DNA from: an uncultured Anaerolineales bacterium
GTDB taxonomy: Bacteria; Chloroflexota; Anaerolineae; Anaerolineales; UBA4823
Length of the DNA: 35,666 nt
Reading direction: 5' to 3'
Assembly (NCBI GenBank): GCA_903872065.1
Contig: CAIQJJ010000597.1
Coordinates: 1-35,666 of the forward strand
The notes below the pieces were generated by a model. The model saw nothing but the letters and a program-made list of their open reading frames with translations. It was not told the DNA's origin and made no database searches. Shown in pieces: positions 1-8,439 of the stretch (its first letter is position 1; each line of letters begins with the position of its first letter). The position numbers were made by a program, and so were the translations under genes.

Positions 1-474
1 GACTCCTACCTGTTTTCAGGGAGCATTTTGGATAACATCCGCTATGGAAAAGCGGATGCAACTGAAGCCGAGGTGCAGGCAGCCGCCAAAGCTGCTTTTG
101 CGCATGATTTTGTGTGCGAGCTTCCAGATGGCTACCAGACGCTGGTCGGCGAGCGCGGGGCGCGACTTTCGGGCGGACAACGCCAGAGAATCGCGATTGC
201 CAGAGCGTTTTTGAAAGATGCGCCGATCTTGCTGCTGGATGAGGCTACCTCTGCTCTGGACTCCGAAGCGGAGCAGATCGTCCATCAAGCGCTGGAGGGG
301 CTGATGCAAGGGCGCACTACGCTGGTCATCGCTCACCGCTTCTCAACGATTTTGAATGCTGACAAAATCTGCGTCCTGGAGGGCGGAAGGGTGGTGGAGC
401 AAGGCCGCCACCTTGATTTGCTGCGCCAGCAAGGGGTGTATGCTAGCCTTTACGAGATGCAGCAGGCATCCTGA
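1..474 (+). CDS. ABC transporter ATP-binding/permease protein, C-terminal part (5' truncated by window edge)
   Basis: Open from base 1 ([16 protein letters not shown]...); signature [14 protein letters not shown], Walker [18 protein letters not shown]-loop IAHR; exporter-type NBD. Confidence 0.95.
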   Translation, partial: DSYLFSGSILDNIRYGKADATEAEVQAAAKAAFAHDFVCELPDGYQTLVGERGARLSGGQRQRIAIARAFLKDAPILLLDEATSALDSEAEQIVHQALEGLMQGRTTLVIAHRFSTILNADKICVLEGGRVVEQGRHLDLLRQQGVYASLYEMQQAS

Positions 475-489
475 GATGCAACAAGCCAC

Positions 490-749
490 GCTTCGACAGG
501 CTCACGCTTCGACAGGCTCACGCTTCGACAAGCTCAGCGCGCCTATGCGGGAGGCATTCGAGGCATCCTGAGCCCTGTCGAAGGATTGCCGGAGGATGGC
601 GCTTCGACAACCTCACGCTTCGACAGGCTCACGCTTCGACAAGCTCAGCGCGCCTATGCGGGAGGCATTCGAGGCATCCTGAGCTTGTCGAAGGATTGCC
701 GGAGGATGGCGCTTCGACAGGCTCACGCTTCGACAGGCTCAGCGCGCCT
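490..749. repeat. Tandem ~110-bp repeat (2.3 copies) built from ~15-bp CTTCGACAGGCTCA-type subrepeats and inverted repeats
   Basis: Units 490-600, 601-710, 711-749; CTTCGACAAGCTCAG ... CTGAGCTTGTCGAAG inverted pair in unit 2; lies between convergent genes. Confidence 0.9.
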
Positions 750-765
750 GGGATGATGATAGGCA

Positions 766-3700
766 TTAACCATGTGGCGCCATGGCGGCGATTTTCGCAA
801 GAAACTCACTTAATTCAAAAGGTTTGGTCAGATATGTCAGGTGGTTTTCGTCGAGAAAACGTCGCGTGGACAGACTGACTGTATCCCCGGTAGCAAAGAT
901 CACCCGCGCGGCGGCATCCGGGCTCTGCTGCTGCAAGCTGGCGTAAAATTCTTCGCCATTGACATCCGGCATCCGAATATCTGACATGATCAGATGGTAA
1001 CGCTGCTTCTGGCATAATGCCAAGCCATCCCGTCCATTTGACGCTGTATCCACCTGATAGCCGCGCCGGCGCAGGGCGCGGCTCAAAACGTCGAGCATAT
1101 TCACTTCATCATCAATAATTAAGATGCGAGTATCTGTATGCAAAGCCTGATCAGACAATCCATTTTCAGATTTTAGAGAAGCTGCACTCTCTGCAGCCGG
1201 ATGAAGTTCACTTTGAAGAGGCTGAAAGCCTGACTTCGTCTTTTGGCTCAGCAGTGGGTTTTCCCTGGCAGCTAGAATGGGTAATTCAATGATAAATCTA
1301 GCTCCCTCTCCCGGCGGACTTTCAGCCCAAATATGCCCATCATGCTCACTGATAATGCCGTGACAGATAGACAGTCCCAAACCGGTGCCTTTTTCGCCTT
1401 TCGTGGTAAAAAATGGATCGAAAACCTGCGTAATATACTCTGATGGAATTCCAGGCCCGCTGTCCTGAAAAACAATCCGAATTACCTGCTGCGTACTTTT
1501 CGATCGGCCTAAAAAAATGGATGGCCCAGTTTCAGAGGTGACGTTCAAGTAGCCACGGCTGCGAGCTTTACCAAATCTCGCGCCGAGCGAGGTTTTCTCA
1601 ACACCAGCAGACGGAGCAGCATCATTTTCAGCCATCACCTGCCAGGCGTTCGTGATCAGGTTGATAAACACTTGTTGCAACTGCCCCATATCAGCCAACG
1701 TGACCGGCAAATCAGGCGCCAGTTCCAACGTGAATTGAATATTGTGGCTGTGCAGTTCATAAGCCAAAAGTTCGATGCTGTTTTTCAAGATCTGATTGAT
1801 CTGCACTGGCTTGCGCTCAGGAGGGCGCTGGCGCGCAAAGTTGAGCAGCCCTCGCACAATTTCAGCCGCCCGCTGCGCTTCGGAAACGATCTTGTTTAAC
1901 TCATAGGCTGTATCGCTTTGCACTTCACGCGACTGCGCCATTTGGGCGTAGAGGATGACGGAGGTTAGTGGATTATTCAATTCATGCGCGACGCCGGCAA
2001 TCAGGCTGCCAATGGCCGCCAGTTTCTCGGTTTGAATCAAGCGGTTTTGCGCTGTTTGAAGGATCTTGAATTGCTCTTCCAGGTTTTCGTGCAATCTCTG
2101 GCGGTGGATGGCGCTGGCAGCCATATTGCTGATCGACTCCAGCAAGCGCACATCGTCATCCAAAATGGGCGACTTGCGCCCGATCATGATCGAGCCAATC
2201 TTATATTCTTGCACTACCAACGGTACCGCCGCGATGCCGATCAAAGGCTTGAACAGATCTGGAATAAGTGTGTAGGGATCGTTCGGGGCATCGTTGTTAA
2301 CATAAGTCCTGCCAGAAGCAATCACGCGACTGTTAATGCCCTGGCCAGGGGGAAAACGCCAGTTTGTGCATTCAACCCACCTCCCAAAGCCGCACACCAC
2401 GTAGGCGCTTCCATCCGAAGGGTCCAGGGCGATGAGCATCGCGCCTTCCGCTTTTAACAAACGTGAAACCTGCTGTAAAATGGCTGGCAGCAAAGTGGCG
2501 CTATTTGGAGCCATGCGCATCGCAGACGAGACACTTTCCAGCACCTCCATTTCGAAGGCATATTTGCGCGTCTCTTCGAGAAGTTTTGTCCTGGCGATTG
2601 CCAGTGAAACCAATTGAGCGGCCTGGGTGCAAGCCGCGATTTCTTCCAAGGTGAACTCGTGTAGATGGTTAAAACCGATCAGCACCGCGCCCAATTTAAT
2701 ATTCGTAGCTATCAATGGGAGAGCCAATAAAGCACGCGCCGGATAAGAAGCAGCAACTTGCCCACCGACATACAGAGTATCGGCAATATCACTGATCACA
2801 ACTGGAGATTGAGTCTCTAATACCGCAGCCGGCAAAGTCAGCGCCGAGGCATCTTCAGGAATGAGCCTATCCGCATTCTGCAACACCCCTGAGACAACCG
2901 CCGGCAGAAAACGCGATTGGCACTCTTCCCACAACGTGATGGCGCAGCCATTAGCATGAATCAATTCGCCCATGCGGTCTGCCAGAGATTGCAGCAAACT
3001 GTATAAATCGGGCGATAGTAATGCAACCTGCACAATGTGGTTGAGTGTCTCAAGATAATACTGCCGCTCGCGACGCTCAATTTCCGCCTGGCGGCTGGCA
3101 GTAATATCTCTGGCAATCCCCAAAATTTGCAGCGACTCGCCCTCCGGGGAGGTTTTAAAAACTGTGTCGCGGCTGCGCAACCAAATGAACTGGCCATCTT
3201 TGCGCAGGGCGCGGTATTCAATCTCACAAACTTTGCTGCCATGCTCACTGGCGATACTCGCCAGATACTCTTTAACGCGTAAGGCATCCTCAGGATGGAG
3301 AAAATCAAAAACTGTTTTCTCTGGAGATAAATGAAATACTTCTTCTTCGCTGTATCCGAGGAGAGCCGCCACCGAGTGGTTAATATAGATGATTGAATAG
3401 GTTTGCAGATCGCAAACATAGATAATATCGGGAACCGCGCCAGTAACAGCGGAAATAAAGGCCGCGTTTTCACGCAAACGTTGTTCCGTTTCATGTTTAT
3501 AAAACGTAATTTCGATCGCGTTGCGCAGAGCAGTCTCGTCAAAAGGTTTGACCAGATAGCCAAACGCTTCTGTCAACTTGGCGCGCTGAAGAGTCTCTTC
3601 GTCTGTAGAGGCGGCCAGGTAGATAACCGGAATCTGGACATGGTCATGAATGCGCTTAACCGCCTCAATTCCATCCATTTCGCCGTTCAGGCAAATATCC

Positions 3701-3861
3701 ATAATAATTAAATCAGGGCGCAGCTCAAGCGCCATCCCAATCGCTTTCTCGCCGCTATCCGCAGGTCCAACCATTTGATAGCCAAGCCGCGAAAGCCTCT
3801 TGCTGATATTTACCGCAACCAAGATCTGATCTTCAACCAGGAGAATCTTTTTGGCACTCAT
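766..3861 (-). CDS. Hybrid sensor histidine kinase: REC-PAS-GAF-GAF-HisKA-HATPase-REC
   Basis: N-terminal REC (LIIMDICLNGEMDG), PAS (IIYINHSVAALLGYSEEEVF), H-box GVAHELNNPLTSV, N-box NLITNAWQ, G-boxes DSGPGIP/GTGLGLSI, C-terminal REC (LIIDDEVNML...IMSDIRMPDVNG). Confidence 0.95.
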   Translation of the reverse strand: MSAKKILLVEDQILVAVNISKRLSRLGYQMVGPADSGEKAIGMALELRPDLIIMDICLNGEMDGIEAVKRIHDHVQIPVIYLAASTDEETLQRAKLTEAFGYLVKPFDETALRNAIEITFYKHETEQRLRENAAFISAVTGAVPDIIYVCDLQTYSIIYINHSVAALLGYSEEEVFHLSPEKTVFDFLHPEDALRVKEYLASIASEHGSKVCEIEYRALRKDGQFIWLRSRDTVFKTSPEGESLQILGIARDITASRQAEIERRERQYYLETLNHIVQVALLSPDLYSLLQSLADRMGELIHANGCAITLWEECQSRFLPAVVSGVLQNADRLIPEDASALTLPAAVLETQSPVVISDIADTLYVGGQVAASYPARALLALPLIATNIKLGAVLIGFNHLHEFTLEEIAACTQAAQLVSLAIARTKLLEETRKYAFEMEVLESVSSAMRMAPNSATLLPAILQQVSRLLKAEGAMLIALDPSDGSAYVVCGFGRWVECTNWRFPPGQGINSRVIASGRTYVNNDAPNDPYTLIPDLFKPLIGIAAVPLVVQEYKIGSIMIGRKSPILDDDVRLLESISNMAASAIHRQRLHENLEEQFKILQTAQNRLIQTEKLAAIGSLIAGVAHELNNPLTSVILYAQMAQSREVQSDTAYELNKIVSEAQRAAEIVRGLLNFARQRPPERKPVQINQILKNSIELLAYELHSHNIQFTLELAPDLPVTLADMGQLQQVFINLITNAWQVMAENDAAPSAGVEKTSLGARFGKARSRGYLNVTSETGPSIFLGRSKSTQQVIRIVFQDSGPGIPSEYITQVFDPFFTTKGEKGTGLGLSICHGIISEHDGHIWAESPPGEGARFIIELPILAARENPLLSQKTKSGFQPLQSELHPAAESAASLKSENGLSDQALHTDTRILIIDDEVNMLDVLSRALRRRGYQVDTASNGRDGLALCQKQRYHLIMSDIRMPDVNGEEFYASLQQQSPDAAARVIFATGDTVSLSTRRFLDENHLTYLTKPFELSEFLAKIAAMAPHG

Positions 3862-4032
3862 ACCCTAAGAATACTTTCATCAAGGCAGATATATCATCAT
3901 AGGAAATTCCACCTATGATCATACCCTATTTTGACCAGTTTGTTTTCAATATCTGCCCATTTCGTCAATTATTTACCTCCCTTTTATCATTATTGCTTCT
4001 TGCCACTTTCTGCAAGATTTCCTGAATTGCTT

Positions 4033-4755
4033 CTAAAACGATGCTTTATTGGCTTGAATTTGCTTCTGAACGTCTTCCAATGCCGCTTGAATATCAATCA
4101 TTGAGGTAGAGTTCGCATAATTGGTTAAGTTAACGTCCGCAGCATTGCGCAAAACTTTCAGCACCGCTTCAATTCCTTTAGCGCTATTATAACTGTCTTT
4201 GACAATTTGCAAAACTGTAGGATCGGTGTCTTTTTTTTGCTGAAACAACTCATCCAACAGACTCAACCCGGCGTAAAGCACCATTAAATAATTATTGAGG
4301 TAATGCGACAGCGTGACAACTGTCAGCCGCACCGCTTCGGCAGTGACCAGGTTGCGGCTCAATTCTTCGCGCTCAGACGCCAGACGGCTTTCACGCAACG
4401 CGTTGTCAATCGCGCTCCTCACTTCTTCAGGGGTAAAAGGCTTCCGAAGATAATCACGCACCCCCAGGCGAAAAGCTTCTACTGCGATCTGCTCTGAACC
4501 TTCGACCGTCATAAAAATCACAGGAGATTTACAGGTCGTGTTTCGCAGCGCCGCCAACATCTCCAACCCACTCACGCGCGGCATATTCATATCGAGCAAG
4601 ATCAGATCTGGATTTTGAGCAACCGCAAGTCGCAGGCCAACTTCTCCATCCACCGCGGTCAAAACTCGATACCCCAATGGCTCCAAAATATAAGTCTTCA
4701 AGATGCGGTGCATCTCAGTGCTATCATCAACCACCAGGACTGTTTCTTGAGCCAT
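4033..4755 (-). CDS. Response regulator: REC domain plus C-terminal DHp-like helical region
   Basis: VLVVDDSTEMHR...LILLDMNMPRVSG...YLRKPF; then TVVTLSHYLNNYLMVLYAGLSLL, resembling an H-box. ORF opens at 4776; internal ATG at 4755 (MAQETVL) has GGAG upstream. Confidence 0.85.
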   Translation of the reverse strand: MAQETVLVVDDSTEMHRILKTYILEPLGYRVLTAVDGEVGLRLAVAQNPDLILLDMNMPRVSGLEMLAALRNTTCKSPVIFMTVEGSEQIAVEAFRLGVRDYLRKPFTPEEVRSAIDNALRESRLASEREELSRNLVTAEAVRLTVVTLSHYLNNYLMVLYAGLSLLDELFQQKKDTDPTVLQIVKDSYNSAKGIEAVLKVLRNAADVNLTNYANSTSMIDIQAALEDVQKQIQANKASF

Positions 4756-5539
4756 TGGGAGAATCTCCATCATCAAACGTTAAGGATAATGCGTAAGGAG
4801 GCTGTGTCCGTTCCCGACTGATCGCGCGCGCATCAAAAAGCATTAACTGATCATGGGCAAGGGTTTCGGTAATGAGCGAAAAACCAAAAGCTTTGCGTAA
4901 GAAGATGTAACGCGAGGAAAAGATGAGCGCATTCCACGGTTCGTGAAAATGGATGCACAGCGGGTTGTTGTGTTTGAGAACCAACAAACCATAAGGCGAC
5001 CGCTGATCATAAGCAATAAATGTAAATTGACCTTGCAGTAAGGTGATCTGATGGCTAATTTGAGCCAGGTATACATCAGGCGGCGGCTGCGGCGAAAAGG
5101 CAGCCAACATCTGGAAAATAATCTCACTATCCACCTCTGCCTGGCGGTGATAACCCAATTGATCAAAGAGTTGATTGTCGTTTTTGATATGACCGTTATG
5201 GACGCCAAAGACCGGCCCGGTGTGAATCGGATGGTTATTTTGCTCGTTGGTGGGATCGCCCTTGGTGGGCAAACGAGTATGCCCAAGGATGAGGGTTGTT
5301 TGATCGTTAACTTGATCTAAGAAGCTCAAGTAACGGGGGGTTTCAACAAATTGCGAGGCTGGCAGAGGCGCTTTGTACAGGTCTGTACTCCCATCGCAAT
5401 GCATCACTGCCAGCCCGGTTGCCGCCCGCCCGCGCTCTTCGTTAAAAAGTAAATTGCGGGTGAAGATTTCGCGAATCGCCTGCCATTCCGCCGCGGTCCG
5501 AGATTGAGGATTAAGCAAAATGGCTGCGATACCGCACAT
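4727..5539 (-). CDS. Class II glutamine amidotransferase (Ntn-type) domain protein
   Basis: MCGIAAIL with Cys at position 2, GHTRLPT, NNHPIHTGPVFGVHNGHI, EVDSEIIF: GAT-II motifs. Confidence 0.9.
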   Translation of the reverse strand: MCGIAAILLNPQSRTAAEWQAIREIFTRNLLFNEERGRAATGLAVMHCDGSTDLYKAPLPASQFVETPRYLSFLDQVNDQTTLILGHTRLPTKGDPTNEQNNHPIHTGPVFGVHNGHIKNDNQLFDQLGYHRQAEVDSEIIFQMLAAFSPQPPPDVYLAQISHQITLLQGQFTFIAYDQRSPYGLLVLKHNNPLCIHFHEPWNALIFSSRYIFLRKAFGFSLITETLAHDQLMLFDARAISRERTQPPYALSLTFDDGDSPNGSRNSPGG

Positions 5540-5554
5540 CAGGCTATCCGCTGC

Positions 5555-6145
5555 CTATTTCAAAAACTCGACTTTGCCGGTGTCGATTTGGTAGATGGCG
5601 CCGACCACATTCATCTTGCCATGCTTCACCATCTCGGCCAAGATCGGCTCGCAGGTGCGAATTTTCTCGACGCTCATGCGCACATTGGCAAGTGTAGCAT
5701 TCAACACGGCATCACCCGCCTCGCCCTTGACCGCATCCGCCGCCGGCTTAATCGTGGTGACAATGCTGCCAATATGCCCCGGAACCTCGCCGCCCTGCAC
5801 CGTGGCAGTGACTGCGCCGCACTTGGTATGACCCAGGACCAGGACAAGAGGCACGCCCAGGTGTTCCGCGGCATACTCCATGCTGCCCAAGACCACGTCG
5901 TCAAGGATATTGCCGGCGTTGCGGATAATGAAGAGATCGCCAATCCCCTGGTCAAAGAAGACTTCAGGAGGGACGCGTGAATCGGAGCAGCTCAAGATCG
6001 TGACAAAGGGATGCTGACCGGTAAACACTTCTTGCCGCCGCGCAGAATTTTGGTGCGGGTGTTCGGACTTGCCGCCCGTGTAACGCTGGTTGCCATCCAC
6101 CAACATTTGCAGGGCCTGTTCGGGGGTAACTGAAGAGGTATGCAT
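5555..6145 (-). CDS. Beta-carbonic anhydrase
   Basis: SCSDSRVPPEVFFDQGIGDLFIIRNAGN ... LGHTKCGAV; Zn-ligand pattern Cys, Asp/Arg dyad, His-x2-Cys; SD AAGGAG. Confidence 0.95.
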   Translation of the reverse strand: MHTSSVTPEQALQMLVDGNQRYTGGKSEHPHQNSARRQEVFTGQHPFVTILSCSDSRVPPEVFFDQGIGDLFIIRNAGNILDDVVLGSMEYAAEHLGVPLVLVLGHTKCGAVTATVQGGEVPGHIGSIVTTIKPAADAVKGEAGDAVLNATLANVRMSVEKIRTCEPILAEMVKHGKMNVVGAIYQIDTGKVEFLK

Positions 6146-6178
6146 AAAAGAATCTCCTTATCGAAAAAAAATGGTTGA

Positions 6179-7471
6179 TTAACTGGTAAACACGATGCTC
6201 CCGTGCCGTTCATCCCAGCGGACGCCGCGCAACGCATCAATGCGCTGCAGACGACGCTCTAAATCTTGAGGGGTAAGGAAAAGTTCCTGCGCTGCGCGCC
6301 ATTTCCAGGCTTCCAACGATGTCTTTCCACTCCATTCACCCAGTTCGATACGCTGCATCAATTTGCGATCTGTGTCATCCAGACCCTGGGGGTCTGCGGA
6401 GGCGCGTTCTGACAATAAGGCATCAATTTGCGCCCACTCGTAACCCGAAATGCGCAGCAAAGAGACCGGCCGCTCAGCCAACGCCAACAATACATCCAGC
6501 GCGGAACTGGCGGAAAGACCCTCGAAAACCGGGCAAAGCAGATCGAGCATCTCGTAACAACCCTGGCGCAGTTCTTCGATCACGTTATCATCTACGGCGC
6601 GGGTATCGCTGGTTGCCAGATTGCCATCATTGTTGCTTAAAATATCTAACAAGTATTTCTTGCGCTGCCAGGTTTGGATGCGACCCACATGGACAACGCC
6701 ATACTGACTGAGATCAACGGATTTCAACAATAAGGCCAAAAAGAGAATTGTTTTGGCCGTAACCGAGATTGCAGATAGATCTGCATCGGGGAAGCGAAAT
6801 TCAATATGAAAGGGGAGAACAGCGCCGCTTTCAGCAAAGCGAACGTGTTCCAGGTTGACGAAGTTTTGGTGCTCAGGCACCTTCAGGCTCTCTTTGAGCG
6901 CCTGGTAAATCTTGGACATGTGAACGACGCCTGAAGAATGATTGACAAACTCCAGGTGACTGTTATGCTGACGGCGACGGCACAAGCCGTCGCGGGATTC
7001 GCCGCCGCTGGTCAGGAACTTGAGTTCAGGGCCATAACGTCGCGTGAGATTCCACAAATTTGCAAGGATGATCTCTGGCACCGGCTCCGCCAGAGTGGGG
7101 GTCAATAGATGAAAATGCAGTCCACAGGTCGGGCGCGCCCGCCCCCCCAACGCCAACAACGAATTCATAATGCTCGTATATTGGCGTTGGAGAGAGCGAA
7201 AGTGCGGCTGCCGGCCAATGATGCGAATCTCGATGCCACAATGTTCAGGTTTAATATCCAACACCCCATTCGCGCCCAGACGATCTAAGGTCTCTGAGGG
7301 AGCGAGGGCATCCCGCGACTGAATTTCAAAGTCGGGTCGCGAGATCCCCTTTGGTGTGGCTACTTCCAATTCAGCGCCGATTTTGACCACCCGATAAAGC
7401 AAGTCTTTCCAATAGCTTGCTTCACCAGGGTCCAAAGTATCCTTGCGGCGAAATAGAATTGGGTCTTTCAT
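6179..7471 (-). CDS. Amidoligase-family protein (GCS/GS-like fold COOH-NH2 ligase)
   Basis: IGAELEV, GIEIRI, TCGLHFHL, HQNFVNLEHVRF and HIEFRFPDADLS resemble amidoligase motifs (GxE, CGxHxH, N-x-N, EFR). Confidence 0.75.
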   Translation of the reverse strand: MKDPILFRRKDTLDPGEASYWKDLLYRVVKIGAELEVATPKGISRPDFEIQSRDALAPSETLDRLGANGVLDIKPEHCGIEIRIIGRQPHFRSLQRQYTSIMNSLLALGGRARPTCGLHFHLLTPTLAEPVPEIILANLWNLTRRYGPELKFLTSGGESRDGLCRRRQHNSHLEFVNHSSGVVHMSKIYQALKESLKVPEHQNFVNLEHVRFAESGAVLPFHIEFRFPDADLSAISVTAKTILFLALLLKSVDLSQYGVVHVGRIQTWQRKKYLLDILSNNDGNLATSDTRAVDDNVIEELRQGCYEMLDLLCPVFEGLSASSALDVLLALAERPVSLLRISGYEWAQIDALLSERASADPQGLDDTDRKLMQRIELGEWSGKTSLEAWKWRAAQELFLTPQDLERRLQRIDALRGVRWDERHGSIVFTS

Positions 7472-7500
7472 AGTTGGTCAGCAGATCAGATAACGAACCA

Positions 7501-7974
7501 CTAGGTCAGATGGAAATCAATATCGCAGGTGCGTTTTTCGTCATCATGCGTTATGCCTACCAGATGCGCTTTCTTGCCCAGGCGCTTGTGCAGCGCGGCT
7601 TCCGCGATCATCATCGGCACGCAGGTGTAAGCGGGGATGCCCTCTTTGCGCAGTTCTTGTGTGGAATGCCAGAACATGCAGCCCTCGACAAAGACATCCA
7701 CCTCATGATCTTGCACCTTCAAGCTGGCGTTGCGGCACATGCCATACTCGTCAATCAGAAGGCGCTCAAGCTCAGTGAGGATGGCTTGCGGATCCTCGCC
7801 ATGAATTTCGAGGCCCATCTCGTGTTCCATTTCTTCAATGATGTCCTCGCCGATCTCGTCCACGGTCGCCAGGGCCGATTCGCCAAACAGATCGTACATG
7901 CCTTTTGCAAAGCCAAACAAAATGTCATTACAGAGCTTCAACTGTCGAGCTTTTTTCTGTTCCTCAGTAGCCAT
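7501..7974 (-). CDS. Small Cys-rich protein, V4R/methanogen-output-like candidate sensor
   Basis: 157 aa, SD AAAGGAG; C-terminal half EGCMFWHS...YTCVPMMIAEAAL...RTCDIDFHL resembles V4R-type Cys spacing. Confidence 0.5.
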   Translation of the reverse strand: MATEEQKKARQLKLCNDILFGFAKGMYDLFGESALATVDEIGEDIIEEMEHEMGLEIHGEDPQAILTELERLLIDEYGMCRNASLKVQDHEVDVFVEGCMFWHSTQELRKEGIPAYTCVPMMIAEAALHKRLGKKAHLVGITHDDEKRTCDIDFHLT

Positions 7975-8023
7975 ATCATGTCTCCTTTATAAAGAATAAT
8001 TTTTGATAAGGGTTATGTCTTTT

Positions 8024-8395
8024 TTAATGAGGAATGGCATTCCAAAGCTGGTCTGCATATTCGTTCATTACCATACGCACACTGCCCAGGGTGGCGTCCT
8101 TCGGCACCGCTATCACCCAGAAGTAGGAGCCATTGCCCAGATAGCGAGCCAAAACAATCATATCAGCCGTCGTTGCCATGTTCTCTTGCACACTGCCCAA
8201 AGCCAACTTATCACTGACCTTCGAAGAAAGCTTCATCACCATGGCAAAACGAGCGGACGCGGCGCTGCCATCATAACCTGGGTTGGCAGATGTACCGGCG
8301 ATGGAAATACCATCCGATCCAACAATATCTGTGGCGACGAAATCGCCGCCCAGTTCTGTCCGGATCTCTTGTAACAATTGGTCTATTTTAGCCAT
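8024..8395 (-). CDS. Roadblock/LC7 domain protein
   Basis: 123 aa; LLQEIRTELGGDFVATDIVGSDGISIAG ... DMIVLARYLGNGSYFWVIAVPKDATLGSVRMVM. Confidence 0.85.
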   Translation of the reverse strand: MAKIDQLLQEIRTELGGDFVATDIVGSDGISIAGTSANPGYDGSAASARFAMVMKLSSKVSDKLALGSVQENMATTADMIVLARYLGNGSYFWVIAVPKDATLGSVRMVMNEYADQLWNAIPH

Positions 8396-8439
8396 ACTTC
8401 ACCTCATTCATTTTTAGGGTAGGGTGACAATTACCAACC

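Noticed and set aside
490-749. CRISPR array
   Set aside because: Subrepeats are nearly contiguous, the larger unit is itself repeated, there are no unique spacers of uniform length, and no cas genes are present.
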